64,000 bases of DNA from an uncultured Bacteroides sp. (GCF_937912035.1 NZ_CALDPF010000062.1:1-64000); one strand, 5' to 3'. Numbered from the stretch's first letter, positions 34,291 through 43,704 are shown. Notes: a model not told the origin generated them from the letters alone. Numbers and translations: made by a program.

Positions 34291-35718
34291 ATGAAAGAAT
34301 TTATAATAAGCTTCTACGGACACACAATATTCATATATTCGTTAGGACTGATAATATCATACGTAATTTTAATGTGGCTGGCAGAAATATCAATACTCAG
34401 AAGCAAAAGGAACAATCTTGAATCGTATGCAAAGGATCTGATAAAAAGAAGTCCATATACTCCGGGAGTATCAATTGTAGCTCCGGCATACAATGAGGAG
34501 CTGACCATAGTAGAGAATGTAAATTCGCTGCTGGCGCAGGACTATCCCTTGTTTGAGGTGATAATCGTGAACGACGGAAGTAAGGACGGGACACTGCAAA
34601 AACTGATAGACAACTTCGATCTGGTAGAGGTGCCATACGCATACGTCGCACAACTGAAAACCAAACCTTACAAAAGGATGTTCAAGTCCACAAGGCCGGA
34701 GTTCGCCAAACTGAAGGTAGTGGATAAAGAGAACGGAGGAACCAAGGCCGATGCTGTGAATGCCGGACTCAATGCGGCCTCCTTCCCGTATTTCATTAAT
34801 ACCGACGTTGACTGTATATTGGCCAAAGATGCCATTTTCCAATGTATACTGCCATTGTTAAGCCAGGAAAACATTATAGCAGTGAGTGGCGCAATGGCAC
34901 TGTCCAACGGATGCAAGGTAGAGAAAGGACAGATAATAGAAGCCTACCCACCCCACCGTCTGATACCATTGTTTCAGACTTTGGAATATATGCGGTCGTT
35001 CCTTATCGGAAAGATGGGGTGGTCAACTATCAATGCCATGCCAAATGTGTCCGGAGGATACGGACTTTTCAAAACAGACGTTGTAATATCAGCCGGAGGT
35101 TATAGCCCGGACTCGTTTGCCGAAGACATGGATATGCTTATACGAATGGTGGCATACTGTTGCGAAGCCAAACTACCATATAAAGTAATACAGATACCAT
35201 ATACCTGTTGCTGGACTGAAGGACCGGGCAACCTGAAGGTATTGTCCAGACAACGTATCAGATGGGGACGCGGACTGATACAGACTTTTTATAACCACAG
35301 GAGAATAGTGGGCAACTGGAAATACAGCAGACTAGGTAAAATAACTTTACCTTACTTGTTTATTTTTGAATTTCTTGCACCTGTAATCGAATTCTTCGGT
35401 TTCTTTACATTCATTTTCCTGACCGTTATCGGAGCGATAAACTGGGGATATGCCCTTATAATGTTTTTGGCAATATATACTTTCTGTGTATTGCTTTCTA
35501 TTGTGGTCATATCATTCGACTATACTATAGGAGGATCATACAAAACCGTAAAATCCTATTTATGGATCTTGATGGCTGCGCTTGCAGAGCCTTTCATCTA
35601 TCACCCGATGGTGGTATTCTTCTCCATAAGAGGATACTGGAACTATCTGCTTGGCAAGAAAGCCGTATGGGGTGAAATGACAAGAAAGGGATTTGCCAAA
35701 AAAGAAACAACAAACTAA
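34291..35718 (+). CDS. Processive family-2 glycosyltransferase (polysaccharide synthase-like)
   Basis: This 475-residue inner-membrane protein has an N-terminal helix (about 10-32), then the GT2 domain: SIVAPAYNEELTI, VNDGSKDGT (93-101), the metal-binding DVD at 172-174, the catalytic SFAEDMDM (ED 278-279) and RQRIRWGRG (320-328), the QxxRW-type motif of processive synthases. Three to four C-terminal helices (about 350-460) would form the channel. This layout is shared with PgaC, hyaluronan synthase and NfrB. The sugar is unknown. Downstream genes encode an outer-membrane TPR/barrel protein and two lipoproteins. Confidence 0.88.
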   Translation: MKEFIISFYGHTIFIYSLGLIISYVILMWLAEISILRSKRNNLESYAKDLIKRSPYTPGVSIVAPAYNEELTIVENVNSLLAQDYPLFEVIIVNDGSKDGTLQKLIDNFDLVEVPYAYVAQLKTKPYKRMFKSTRPEFAKLKVVDKENGGTKADAVNAGLNAASFPYFINTDVDCILAKDAIFQCILPLLSQENIIAVSGAMALSNGCKVEKGQIIEAYPPHRLIPLFQTLEYMRSFLIGKMGWSTINAMPNVSGGYGLFKTDVVISAGGYSPDSFAEDMDMLIRMVAYCCEAKLPYKVIQIPYTCCWTEGPGNLKVLSRQRIRWGRGLIQTFYNHRRIVGNWKYSRLGKITLPYLFIFEFLAPVIEFFGFFTFIFLTVIGAINWGYALIMFLAIYTFCVLLSIVVISFDYTIGGSYKTVKSYLWILMAALAEPFIYHPMVVFFSIRGYWNYLLGKKAVWGEMTRKGFAKKETTN

Positions 35719-35729
35719 ATCACAACCTT

Positions 35730-38576
35730 ATGAAACTTAATATCAGAATAATAGTCGCTACAATAATTCTATCCATATCTCCGGCAGCCTATAACCACAC
35801 TTATGCCTACGGCTACAACAAGACTGCAGAAGAATACGACAAGATGATAAAATCACTTTACCAGAAAAACAATATGGACAGTGTAAAGATAATTCTCGAC
35901 GAGGCGTTAAAGCTATATCCGAACGACACCGATCTGAACAGATGGGCAGGAACATATTTTCTGCAGAAAAAGGAAACGGACAACGCCAGGTATTTCCTGA
36001 TAAAGGCCATACAACAGGACTACGACAACTATCTGGCAAAACAGCAGATGGTTGCACTGGAGGAGGAAGCAGGAAACATTTCAAGCGCAATATGCTATGT
36101 AAACGAAATGCTTGAGCAATATCCGTACGACCAGACTTTATGGAAAAAGAAGATAGGACTATACAGAAAACAAGGCAATGATACGGAAGCCGACAGGTTG
36201 CTGAACCGCCTGTATACAATATTTCCCAACGACAGTACGGTAAGAAATGATTACACTAACAGACTTGAAGAGATTTATATCGATAAAAGGAAGGAAGGCA
36301 AGAAGGATGAAGCTGTGGCTGCACTGAAGAAACTCATTGGCCATAAGAACAAAGAGAAGACATATTATCTGGATCTTGCCAATCTTCTCCTGCAACAAGG
36401 TCACTCGGAAGAAGCGGTAGCCACGCTGTCACAGGGGCTTGAGTATTTCCCAGGCGACAATGAACTGCTAAGAAAAAAAGCCGAAATAATGGCAGAACGA
36501 GGATATAGCAGAGATGCTGTGGGATTACTGCAGAAAAGCAGTTCAAGAGAACTGTTACCGGTTGCGGACGATCTGATGATCGAGGCCGCCAGAAGCGAGA
36601 ACTGGAAAGACCCATATACACTGTATGGCAGGATATACGAATCGAAAAAATCGAAAGAGGCTCTTGACTATCTCACCAATATATCTATTTCAAGAGGATA
36701 TAACGACGATGCCCTCTACTATCTGTCGGAAAACAGAAAAAGATACGGGAACAGTCCTGAAATACTGTATAAGGAATACATTATTCTGAAAAGAACAGGC
36801 AACAGAAAAGCCGCAATAGGAAAACTTGAAGGATATGTCCGCATGAATCCTGATGACAGTGAGATGAAAAACGAACTTTCACTGATGAAGACAGAGATCG
36901 CAGACGAGTATATGCACAACGATATGTTTGATGAGGCTATTCCTAATCTGGAATCGGCATTGGATTATTCCGAAGACAAGGAAATCTCATCATCAATAAT
37001 AAACAAGCTGTTGTATTGCTATCTGGAAAGCAACAAGAATGCAAAGGCTATAGAGCTCATTGATTCTTTCAGAAATTCAGAGAACAACAGTTTGATCTAT
37101 GCAGCACAGAAGGCAGAGGCTCTTTACGGAATGGGCAAATCGGACATGGCAATATCCGAACTGGAAAGAACCGGAAACAGTAATACGGAAACATACGATA
37201 ATATTTCATTGGACTATGTGAAAAGACTCACCGAAGCCGGAGCAGAGAAGAAGGCATATACTGTCAGCAAAAACTGGACAGAAAAAGTCTCGTCATCACA
37301 AAACGGACTGATGTGTGCTGTAAGTACTTCGGAAGCATTGGAAATGTATGACGAAACGGACAGGTTTATAGCCAAGGGAAGAGAACTTTTCCCCGACGAA
37401 CAGTTTTTCGTACAGAAAGAGGCAGCCTCATTATATCGCAAAAAAGACTATCAGGGAGGAATGAACCTTCTTGAAAGCTGGGTTGACTCCCTGTCCGGCA
37501 ACAAGGAACTGGCATCGGCATACTCGGCAAACGCAGAAATGAGGGCGGAGGAATATCTGAAGATGAAAGACGCTGATACAGCATTATCCATTATAGAACG
37601 TGCAAAAAATATTGACAGTAACAATCAGGAATTGCTTCTGCTTGAAGGCAAAGCATACGAAATGAAAGGTGACTACAAATCAGCATATACTGCATATTCC
37701 AAATATAAACCGGAAACTTTATGGATTAAGGAATACAAGAGGAAACTTTACGGAGTACAGAACCGAGGATACAGAAACACTATTTCTGCCGATGTCCTGT
37801 CCGGATGGTACTCTGACGGGAACAGACCTAATACTATAATATCTGCCGCTTATTCACGTAAAATGAAAAGAGACTACATAACATCAACCGTCAACATAAG
37901 TTGCAGAAACTACGATAAAGTATCTTCAGAAACAATTACGGAATCGGGAAACACTGGTGCACAACTAAGAATAGACTGGGGACATACTTTCAACGAAAGA
38001 TGGGCAACAGTTCTGGGAATGGCGGCATCAAGCAGCATATTCCCTACATGGCTTGGTCAGGCCGGTGCCTTCTATACGTTCCCGAAAGATTTTGAGTTGG
38101 GACTAACTGTAGGCTACAGAAAGAACTATACCCCGGCAAATATAGTGTTGAGCAACAAATCCGGCAACATGTATAACCTGAGACTATCCGGTAATGTCTA
38201 TCGCGATTTATGGAGAGTAAACACAAATCTTGATGCTTTCATGCTAAACAAAAGCATGTACTTCAACCTGAATTCCCAATTTAAATACTACCCTACCTAC
38301 GACAGAAATACGCACATTCTGGTATCGGCAGGGATAGGTACGGCACCTGAAATTGACTTCGTTGACAAGCTAATGCCAGGCAGCTTCGAAAATCTTAATG
38401 CCTCATTGGGTATTGGTGGAGTTTACATGGTTAGCCAGAACATTTCTTTGGGGCTTACCGCATCTTTCCACTACTTCTACAATCAGTCTGAAAACAACAG
38501 TGAAACCTCAGACATTGCCGTTACCAACTATAAAAACCTATACGACATTTATGCACATATCATATTCAGTTTCTAA
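35730..38576 (+). CDS. TPR-rich outer-membrane protein with YaiO-type C-terminal beta-barrel
   Basis: This 948-residue protein has a signal peptide (about 1-27). Residues 30-690 are stacked tetratricopeptide-like repeats (for example DETAVAALKKLIGHKN-type helices, GHSEEAVATLSQGLEYFPGDNELL, and KNAKAIELIDSF). Residues about 690-948 form a YaiO-like barrel: ISADVLSGWYSDGNRPNTIIS, DWGHTFNERWATVLGMAASS, FPKDFELGLTVGYRK, and the terminal NLYDIYAHIIFSF ending in Phe. A periplasmic TPR domain plus an outer-membrane barrel is the architecture of glycan export pores such as PgaA, BcsC and NfrA. It starts 11 bases after the GT2 gene. Confidence 0.87.
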   Translation: MKLNIRIIVATIILSISPAAYNHTYAYGYNKTAEEYDKMIKSLYQKNNMDSVKIILDEALKLYPNDTDLNRWAGTYFLQKKETDNARYFLIKAIQQDYDNYLAKQQMVALEEEAGNISSAICYVNEMLEQYPYDQTLWKKKIGLYRKQGNDTEADRLLNRLYTIFPNDSTVRNDYTNRLEEIYIDKRKEGKKDEAVAALKKLIGHKNKEKTYYLDLANLLLQQGHSEEAVATLSQGLEYFPGDNELLRKKAEIMAERGYSRDAVGLLQKSSSRELLPVADDLMIEAARSENWKDPYTLYGRIYESKKSKEALDYLTNISISRGYNDDALYYLSENRKRYGNSPEILYKEYIILKRTGNRKAAIGKLEGYVRMNPDDSEMKNELSLMKTEIADEYMHNDMFDEAIPNLESALDYSEDKEISSSIINKLLYCYLESNKNAKAIELIDSFRNSENNSLIYAAQKAEALYGMGKSDMAISELERTGNSNTETYDNISLDYVKRLTEAGAEKKAYTVSKNWTEKVSSSQNGLMCAVSTSEALEMYDETDRFIAKGRELFPDEQFFVQKEAASLYRKKDYQGGMNLLESWVDSLSGNKELASAYSANAEMRAEEYLKMKDADTALSIIERAKNIDSNNQELLLLEGKAYEMKGDYKSAYTAYSKYKPETLWIKEYKRKLYGVQNRGYRNTISADVLSGWYSDGNRPNTIISAAYSRKMKRDYITSTVNISCRNYDKVSSETITESGNTGAQLRIDWGHTFNERWATVLGMAASSSIFPTWLGQAGAFYTFPKDFELGLTVGYRKNYTPANIVLSNKSGNMYNLRLSGNVYRDLWRVNTNLDAFMLNKSMYFNLNSQFKYYPTYDRNTHILVSAGIGTAPEIDFVDKLMPGSFENLNASLGIGGVYMVSQNISLGLTASFHYFYNQSENNSETSDIAVTNYKNLYDIYAHIIFSF

Positions 38577-40656
38577 ATATCTGGCTTTCATTATTCTGCT
38601 TCTGTCGGCAGTCAGCATTTCATGTAAGGCCAAGACCGAAATCGCAATTTCAGGCTTGGACGGATACTCCATAATGCCTAAAGACGACAACAGCCGTATG
38701 GACAATAAATGGGCAGAATACATGCTTCTTCAATCAGGAAACAGAATAAAGGACAAATCTATAATCGGAAACAGGAAAACGAATAAGAAAGGAGTCCTGA
38801 ACATTTATATTCATATAGACAGTCACGCAAAATATGACTATTCTATAAATACTGCAGACAACGAACTGACACTAACTGCATCGTCGGAGAAAATCATGCT
38901 ATGGCTTGTATACCAGTGTATAGCCAAAATAGCTGAATACGACAACAGATGGAGCACAATGGATCTTGATCCTGCAATAATAGACCTTACAAATACAAAC
39001 AGGGAATTCGATTTTGCATACAGAAGTATATATTCGTCTGCCATGTCGGATACGGAAAGGATAGCATTAAGCGGAGATATGCATGTTGACTATGACTGGG
39101 GATTATGGGGACACAATCTGAAAAAGGTATTCAATGATAAAGAAATACCGGCGGATGCGTTGGCTACGGTAAACGGAAAAAAGACAGCCACCCAGTTCTG
39201 TTTCTCTTCCGAATCACTTATGAAAGCTGTCTCGAAATACATAACAGATTCTTACGGCAACGGAAATGACGGAAACACAGGATGGTTCTCCATAATACCT
39301 AATGACAACATGGAAGTATGCACCTGCGAAAAATGCAGGAAAGCAGGAAACACAGACAAGTCTGCCACTCCGGCTGTGACTTCACTCATAATGAAACTGG
39401 CAAAAATGTTTCCCTATCATCATTTTTACACTTCTGCGTATAACACCACTTCAGAAGCTCCGCAGGATAAGCTTCCGGAAAATGCCGGAGTGATAATAAG
39501 CGCGATAGACTTACCGCTGAACATGAACAGCCTCAACTCTGCGGAATATTCAAGATGGAAAGCAAATCTCGGCAAATGGCAGGCCGTGACAGACAAGATA
39601 ATAATCTGGGACTATATGAGGAATTTCGATGACTACTTAACTCCCTACCCTTGCCTCATGAGCATACAGCACAGGCTGAAATGGTTTAAAAGCCTTGGTA
39701 TATACGGTATATTCTACAACGGCAGCGGTGACGACTACTCCACTTTCGACGACTTGCATACCTATATCATATCATCCCTGCTGAAAAATACGGATATTGA
39801 CGTAATGGCTATGAGCAAAAAATATCTTGACAATTTCTATCCACAAAGCGGCAAAGTGATATATGACTATTATTCAAGGCTTGAATCAGAAGTAAAAGAT
39901 AATAATATCACACTGGAATGGTATTCGGGAATAGACAAGGCTCTTGACACTTATCTAAACCCGAATGACTTCAGAATTTTCTATACGGAGCTTGACCGTA
40001 CATCGAAAAAAGCTACTGACGAGGAAAGGAAAAAACTTAATATGTTGCTTACTGCCCTTAACTATACTCAACTTGAAATAATCAGAAGCGGATATTACAA
40101 GGATGAAACAAAGGACAAGGAGAAAACAAATGAATATATCGAACTTCTGAAGGGATATAAGTATTTCAAGAACATGATTAAATACAGAGAAGCGTATGGA
40201 AACATCTCAGAATATATTGAAGCATGGGAGAAAAACACTTATTACAGGAAAAAAGAAGGCAACAGAATATCTATAAAAGAGAATGAATATAGAAAGAAAC
40301 TTACGGACGGATATTACGGGTCGGCTTCGGACTATCACACACACTGGATTATCTTAAAAAAGGACATAAACGAAATCAACGTAACTTTCGAAGGTTCAAA
40401 TAAACAAATAAGCCTTGAACTGTTATTCCTTAATGCTCCAAAATGGAAAATCAGCCCTCCGTCTAAAATTGAAGTGCTTCAGAACAATGCCTTAAAAGGT
40501 ACGTGGACTTTAAACAACAAAGCCATAAACGATTTTTCAACAATAAAGGCGGACATAGACCTATCAGACATTGAAGCCGGTAAAGAGTTCAGAATACTCA
40601 TTTACAAAGGCCACAAACCTCAAATGGCTATAGATGAAATTGATGTATTATATTAA
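38551..40656 (+). CDS. DUF4838 lipoprotein (glycoside-hydrolase-like)
   Basis: This is a 701-residue lipoprotein. The frame runs upstream into the TPR gene, but MHISYSVSKYLAFIILLLSA followed by SISCK (lipobox Cys25) marks the start at 38551, overlapping the previous gene by 26 bases. Residues about 245-265 hold the DUF4838 signature: WFSIIPNDNMEVCTCEKC, three cysteines (257, 259, 262). WDYMRNFDDYLTPYPCL and GIFYNGSGDDYSTFDDL look like catalytic-domain loops with many acidic and aromatic residues. DUF4838 proteins resemble alpha-glucuronidase-type TIM barrels. Here it may trim or modify the polymer made by the upstream synthase. No reaction is proven. Confidence 0.78.
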   Translation: MHISYSVSKYLAFIILLLSAVSISCKAKTEIAISGLDGYSIMPKDDNSRMDNKWAEYMLLQSGNRIKDKSIIGNRKTNKKGVLNIYIHIDSHAKYDYSINTADNELTLTASSEKIMLWLVYQCIAKIAEYDNRWSTMDLDPAIIDLTNTNREFDFAYRSIYSSAMSDTERIALSGDMHVDYDWGLWGHNLKKVFNDKEIPADALATVNGKKTATQFCFSSESLMKAVSKYITDSYGNGNDGNTGWFSIIPNDNMEVCTCEKCRKAGNTDKSATPAVTSLIMKLAKMFPYHHFYTSAYNTTSEAPQDKLPENAGVIISAIDLPLNMNSLNSAEYSRWKANLGKWQAVTDKIIIWDYMRNFDDYLTPYPCLMSIQHRLKWFKSLGIYGIFYNGSGDDYSTFDDLHTYIISSLLKNTDIDVMAMSKKYLDNFYPQSGKVIYDYYSRLESEVKDNNITLEWYSGIDKALDTYLNPNDFRIFYTELDRTSKKATDEERKKLNMLLTALNYTQLEIIRSGYYKDETKDKEKTNEYIELLKGYKYFKNMIKYREAYGNISEYIEAWEKNTYYRKKEGNRISIKENEYRKKLTDGYYGSASDYHTHWIILKKDINEINVTFEGSNKQISLELLFLNAPKWKISPPSKIEVLQNNALKGTWTLNNKAINDFSTIKADIDLSDIEAGKEFRILIYKGHKPQMAIDEIDVLY

Positions 40657-40671
40657 TCAATCAGTAAAAAT

Positions 40672-41178
40672 ATGAAAACCATTAACATAATCATTATTGT
40701 ATTCCTATCAGTAATATACGGATGCAGCACTGAACTGAAACCTACCAGCGTCAGAATCAATGACACAGTGAGACATTATTATCCTATAATGACAGGCGAA
40801 ATACTGACATTAAGTTACGAAATTGAAAACACAGGAAAAGAGCCTCTGGTAATAAGCGAAATACAGACCACATGCGGATGCATCGCTACTGACGAGAAGA
40901 GAAGAGTTATTCCTGAAGGTCAAAAGGCTGTTATAAACTTCGAGTATGACAGTTCGAAAAACATCGGATATGTAGAACATGAAATTCTGCTATATGGCAA
41001 TTTTGAGAATTCAAGCATTTGCAAACTTTATTTTGATGTGAATGTTGTACCGGGCAGCGATTATACTGAAGATTATGAAGTACTGTATAAAGAAAGAGAA
41101 AAGAAAAATATATTCAAGAAGAACACATCATCAGGCAAGAAAAACTATTACGTTGACTCCGTTACAAAGGACAGATAA
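40672..41178 (+). CDS. DUF1573 lipoprotein
   Basis: This is a 168-residue lipoprotein with lipobox VIYGCSTE (Cys18) and one DUF1573 (ASH-like, immunoglobulin-fold) domain: LSYEIENTGKEPLVISEIQTTCGCIATDEKRRVIPEGQKAVINFEYD. The TTCGC block is the family hallmark. The C-terminal 35 residues are basic and disordered. It follows the DUF4838 gene by 15 bases and closes the locus. It is probably a surface or periplasmic accessory protein of the glycan system. A second DUF1573 protein lies at 57.9 kb. Confidence 0.82.
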   Translation: MKTINIIIIVFLSVIYGCSTELKPTSVRINDTVRHYYPIMTGEILTLSYEIENTGKEPLVISEIQTTCGCIATDEKRRVIPEGQKAVINFEYDSSKNIGYVEHEILLYGNFENSSICKLYFDVNVVPGSDYTEDYEVLYKEREKKNIFKKNTSSGKKNYYVDSVTKDR

Positions 41179-41267
41179 AAGTTAAATGCTTATAAATATT
41201 ACATATTTAGAAAATAAAACCGTATATTGTGGAATAGTAGTTTTTTAACTTTAAATTTAATTAAGTC

Positions 41268-41951
41268 ATGAGAAAGTACATTGCAGAACTATTAGGCACT
41301 ATGGTCCTTGTATTGCTTGGATGTGGTAGTGCAGTATTCGCCGGCGGTACAGCCGACATCGTAGGTGCAGGAACAGGAACTATCGGAGTTGCATTAGCTT
41401 TCGGCTTATCAGTAGTAGCTATGGCATATTGTATTGGAAACATTTCCGGATGCCACATAAACCCTGCCATCACTTTCGGAGCATGGATAAGTGGCAGGAT
41501 TGATACAAAAGACGCCTTTATGTATATAGTGTTCCAGATTATCGGAGCCATCATAGGAGCAATGATACTGTCGATACTGGTTGGAACCGGCGGACACGCA
41601 GGACCTACAATGACAGGAGCCAACACTTTCGACAACGGAGAAACAGCACAGGCATTCATCGCCGAAGCGGTATTCACTTTCATATTCGTCCTAGTGGTAT
41701 TGGGCGCTACTGACGAGAAAAAAGGTGCCGGGAACATGGCAGGACTTGCAATCGGACTCACACTGGCATTGATACACATTGTATGTATTCCTATTACAGG
41801 AACATCTGTCAATCCGGCAAGAAGTATAGGTCCGGCAATTATGGAAGGCGGACAGGCACTTAGCCAGCTCTGGCTGTTTATAGTAGCACCGTTGGTTGGT
41901 GCGGCATTCAGCTCACTGGTTTGGAAATTCATAGGCGGAGGCAAACGTTAA
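41268..41951 (+). CDS. aqpZ: Aquaporin (AqpZ-like)
   Basis: This 227-residue inner-membrane channel has six helices and both NPA boxes: SGCHINPAITFG (about 63-74) and TGTSVNPARSIGP (about 182-194). In the pore, the arginine after the second NPA and the small residue pattern fit a water-selective aquaporin more than a glycerol facilitator. The start ATG at 41268 is clear (MRKYIAELLGTMVLVLLGCGSAVF). It is monocistronic with a strong terminator. The short preceding gap has no clear consensus promoter. Confidence 0.96.
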   Translation: MRKYIAELLGTMVLVLLGCGSAVFAGGTADIVGAGTGTIGVALAFGLSVVAMAYCIGNISGCHINPAITFGAWISGRIDTKDAFMYIVFQIIGAIIGAMILSILVGTGGHAGPTMTGANTFDNGETAQAFIAEAVFTFIFVLVVLGATDEKKGAGNMAGLAIGLTLALIHIVCIPITGTSVNPARSIGPAIMEGGQALSQLWLFIVAPLVGAAFSSLVWKFIGGGKR

Positions 41952-41978
41952 AAAGTCCCGTCATTTAATATCAAGTCC

Positions 41979-42022
41979 CCCCTGTATTGCAACAAAAGTA
42001 TCGTTACAATACAGGGGTTTTT
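41979..42022 (+). terminator. Terminator of aqpZ
   Basis: Perfect arms CCCCTGTATTG (41979-41989) and CAATACAGGGG (42007-42017) followed by TTTTT. Confidence 0.82.
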
Positions 42023-42083
42023 GCTTTCTCAAATACATTTACAATAAAATAAAAGGGCAGAAATAAAGAAAAATGGGTCTTTT

Positions 42084-42115
42084 TTTGGGATTTATTATAT
42101 AATAAAGTAATTTTG
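42084..42115 (+). promoter_or_regulatory. Promoter of the AraC-family gene
   Basis: TTTG (42084-42087), 20-base spacer, TAATTTTG (42108-42115): a full consensus match, 25 bases before the ATG. Confidence 0.66.
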
Positions 42116-42140
42116 CTCTATATAGAAACGAGCATAAAAT

Positions 42141-42992
42141 ATGACACATTTAGAAAAACTGGATTATATACCTCAAAACATAGACCTGATGGCAGGAATG
42201 GATATTACGGGAAATATCAAACATCTGTTCAAGGCTCCATCAAAGGTTCCGGGATATATGTTTCTGTTATGTTTCCAGGGAACATGTTCAATAACAGTAC
42301 ATCTCACACAATATACAATGAAAAAAGGGACATTGCTTATTTTGCTGCCGGACCTTTATTTTCAGATATTGGAGCAGAGCGATGACTGTAAATTCATTTT
42401 TACCGGATTTGCTACCGAACTTGTAAGGAGTTCGTCATTATTCTCAAAATCGATAGAATACACTCCTTTTATATTCGAAAAGCCTGTTTTGCAACTTGAC
42501 AAAAAGGCGTTTGACCTTATGTATAGTTACTTAAGGATAATTATCAAAGCAAAAAACATTTCGAACAACATTGTAACACAGGAGCAGGCAGCACTGACTT
42601 TCACCCAGCTGATTCTGGGACTTGGAAACCTTATAAAGAACGGAAAGAGTGTAAACCAGCAATATAACAGAAACCAGGAAATAGTGAAAGAACTTGTCAG
42701 AACTGTGGTAATGAACTATCATACGGAAAGAAACGTAAGTTTTTATGCTGACAAGATGCATCTGTCGCCTCAACACCTTAGCACTACAATAAAGAAGATT
42801 ACGGGAAAGACCCTGACAGACATCATATCTTCATTCATTATAAATGATGCGAAAGCAAAACTGAAATCAACAGAAATGACGATTCAGGAAATAGCCTACT
42901 CGCTGAACTTCCCTGACATCTCGTTCTTCGGGAAATATTTCAAAAGATATACAGGCATGTCGCCTAAGCAATACAGAAACACTGAATTATAA
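42141..42992 (+). CDS. AraC-family transcriptional regulator
   Basis: This is a 283-residue regulator with an N-terminal cupin-like sensing region (about 15-110, ending near PDLYFQILEQSDDCKFIFTGF), a helical linker, and a C-terminal double helix-turn-helix (about 180-283): RNVSFYADKMHLSPQHLSTTIKKITGKTLTDIISSFIINDAKAKL, then MTIQEIAYSLNFPDISFFGKYFKRYTGMSPKQYR. The second motif is a near-perfect AraC signature. It stands alone between aqpZ and the convergent HdeD-like gene. The target genes and ligand are not apparent. Confidence 0.92.
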   Translation: MTHLEKLDYIPQNIDLMAGMDITGNIKHLFKAPSKVPGYMFLLCFQGTCSITVHLTQYTMKKGTLLILLPDLYFQILEQSDDCKFIFTGFATELVRSSSLFSKSIEYTPFIFEKPVLQLDKKAFDLMYSYLRIIIKAKNISNNIVTQEQAALTFTQLILGLGNLIKNGKSVNQQYNRNQEIVKELVRTVVMNYHTERNVSFYADKMHLSPQHLSTTIKKITGKTLTDIISSFIINDAKAKLKSTEMTIQEIAYSLNFPDISFFGKYFKRYTGMSPKQYRNTEL

Positions 42993-43037
42993 AAAAAGGA
43001 AATGCAATGTCTCATCAACATTGCATTTCCTTTTTTT
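42991..43037. terminator. Bidirectional terminator between AraC and HdeD-like genes
   Basis: Perfect arms AAAAAAAGGAAATGCAATGT (42991-43010) and its complement (43018-43037) with a seven-base loop. The A-run and T-run at the two ends give a U-tract for both convergent transcripts. It reaches into the stop codon of the minus-strand gene. Confidence 0.85.
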
Positions 43038-43626
43038 ATTTGTCCTTAATCTCTTCTATAGGAGTTATATCGACTATGTTTTCCTCTTCTTTCATTACTT
43101 TTTTCTTGAAGCGGATCAGCCTTATCAGGTCAGTCAGTGAATAGACTATGGCGGAAACACCAAGTATCGTAAAAGGAAGTGTCGCTACCTGGAACGGATT
43201 TGCCAAGACCACTATACCTGCCAATAACACCAACACAGGAATAACATACATCAGGAACGGCACTCTGGTGATACTGCGCACCGAGATGAAATTAAACAAC
43301 TGCGAAAGTCCTGCCAGCACCAACAAAACTCCAAGTACATACATCAGTGTGGTAATGAAAAAGTCAGGCATAATCATAAGCCAGAATCCCAGCAAAGCAC
43401 TACCCACTGCAGCAACAGGAAATACCGATTTTATTCCTGCCTCTTCCCTACGCTTTGCCGTTGCAAAATATCCAAACACACCTATAAGTCCTGGTAGCAG
43501 GAACAAAACTCCAATTGTTATCACAAGATAGCGTACGGCTTCGCCCGGCCATACCACCAACAGAATACCTATTATAAGAGCACATATACTGCTCAATGCA
43601 TAGTAATTAAAGTTTCTCATAACCAA
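43036..43626 (-). CDS. HdeD-like (DUF308) membrane protein
   Basis: This 196-residue inner-membrane protein has six hydrophobic helices arranged as repeated pairs (YALSSICALIIGILLVVWPGEAVRYL, LLGFWLMIMPDFFITTLMYVLGVLLVLAGL, VLLAGIVVLANPFQVATL), the DUF308/HdeD pattern. The C-terminal tail is charged and cytoplasmic (KKKVMKEEENIVDITPIEEIKDK). HdeD is linked to acid resistance in Escherichia coli; the role here is unknown. It is divergent from the porin-imelysin operon with the AATACCTA palindrome in the shared control region. Confidence 0.82.
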   Translation of the reverse strand: MVMRNFNYYALSSICALIIGILLVVWPGEAVRYLVITIGVLFLLPGLIGVFGYFATAKRREEAGIKSVFPVAAVGSALLGFWLMIMPDFFITTLMYVLGVLLVLAGLSQLFNFISVRSITRVPFLMYVIPVLVLLAGIVVLANPFQVATLPFTILGVSAIVYSLTDLIRLIRFKKKVMKEEENIVDITPIEEIKDK

Positions 43627-43676
43627 AATTTTGTTTTTATTATAAATACGAATTTAAGTATTTATTGACTAAAAAA

Positions 43677-43684
43677 CAAAATTA
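43677..43684 (-). promoter_or_regulatory. Probable -7 element of the HdeD-like gene
   Basis: Minus-strand TAATTTTG is a perfect -7 match, about 50 bases before the start codon. Its -33 position falls next to the palindrome at 43705. Confidence 0.4.
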
Positions 43685-43704
43685 TCTGCATTTTGATTGA
43701 TTTG

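Noticed and set aside
38398..38551. Longer N-terminus of the DUF4838 protein running into the TPR/barrel gene
   Set aside because: The lipoprotein signal begins at MHISYSVSKY (38551); the extension is out-of-frame sequence of the barrel's last strands.
41261..41944. Long minus-strand frame of 227 codons opposite aquaporin
   Set aside because: The plus strand encodes a clear AqpZ with both NPA boxes; the antisense frame is a Pro/Ala/Ile-rich shadow with no family features.
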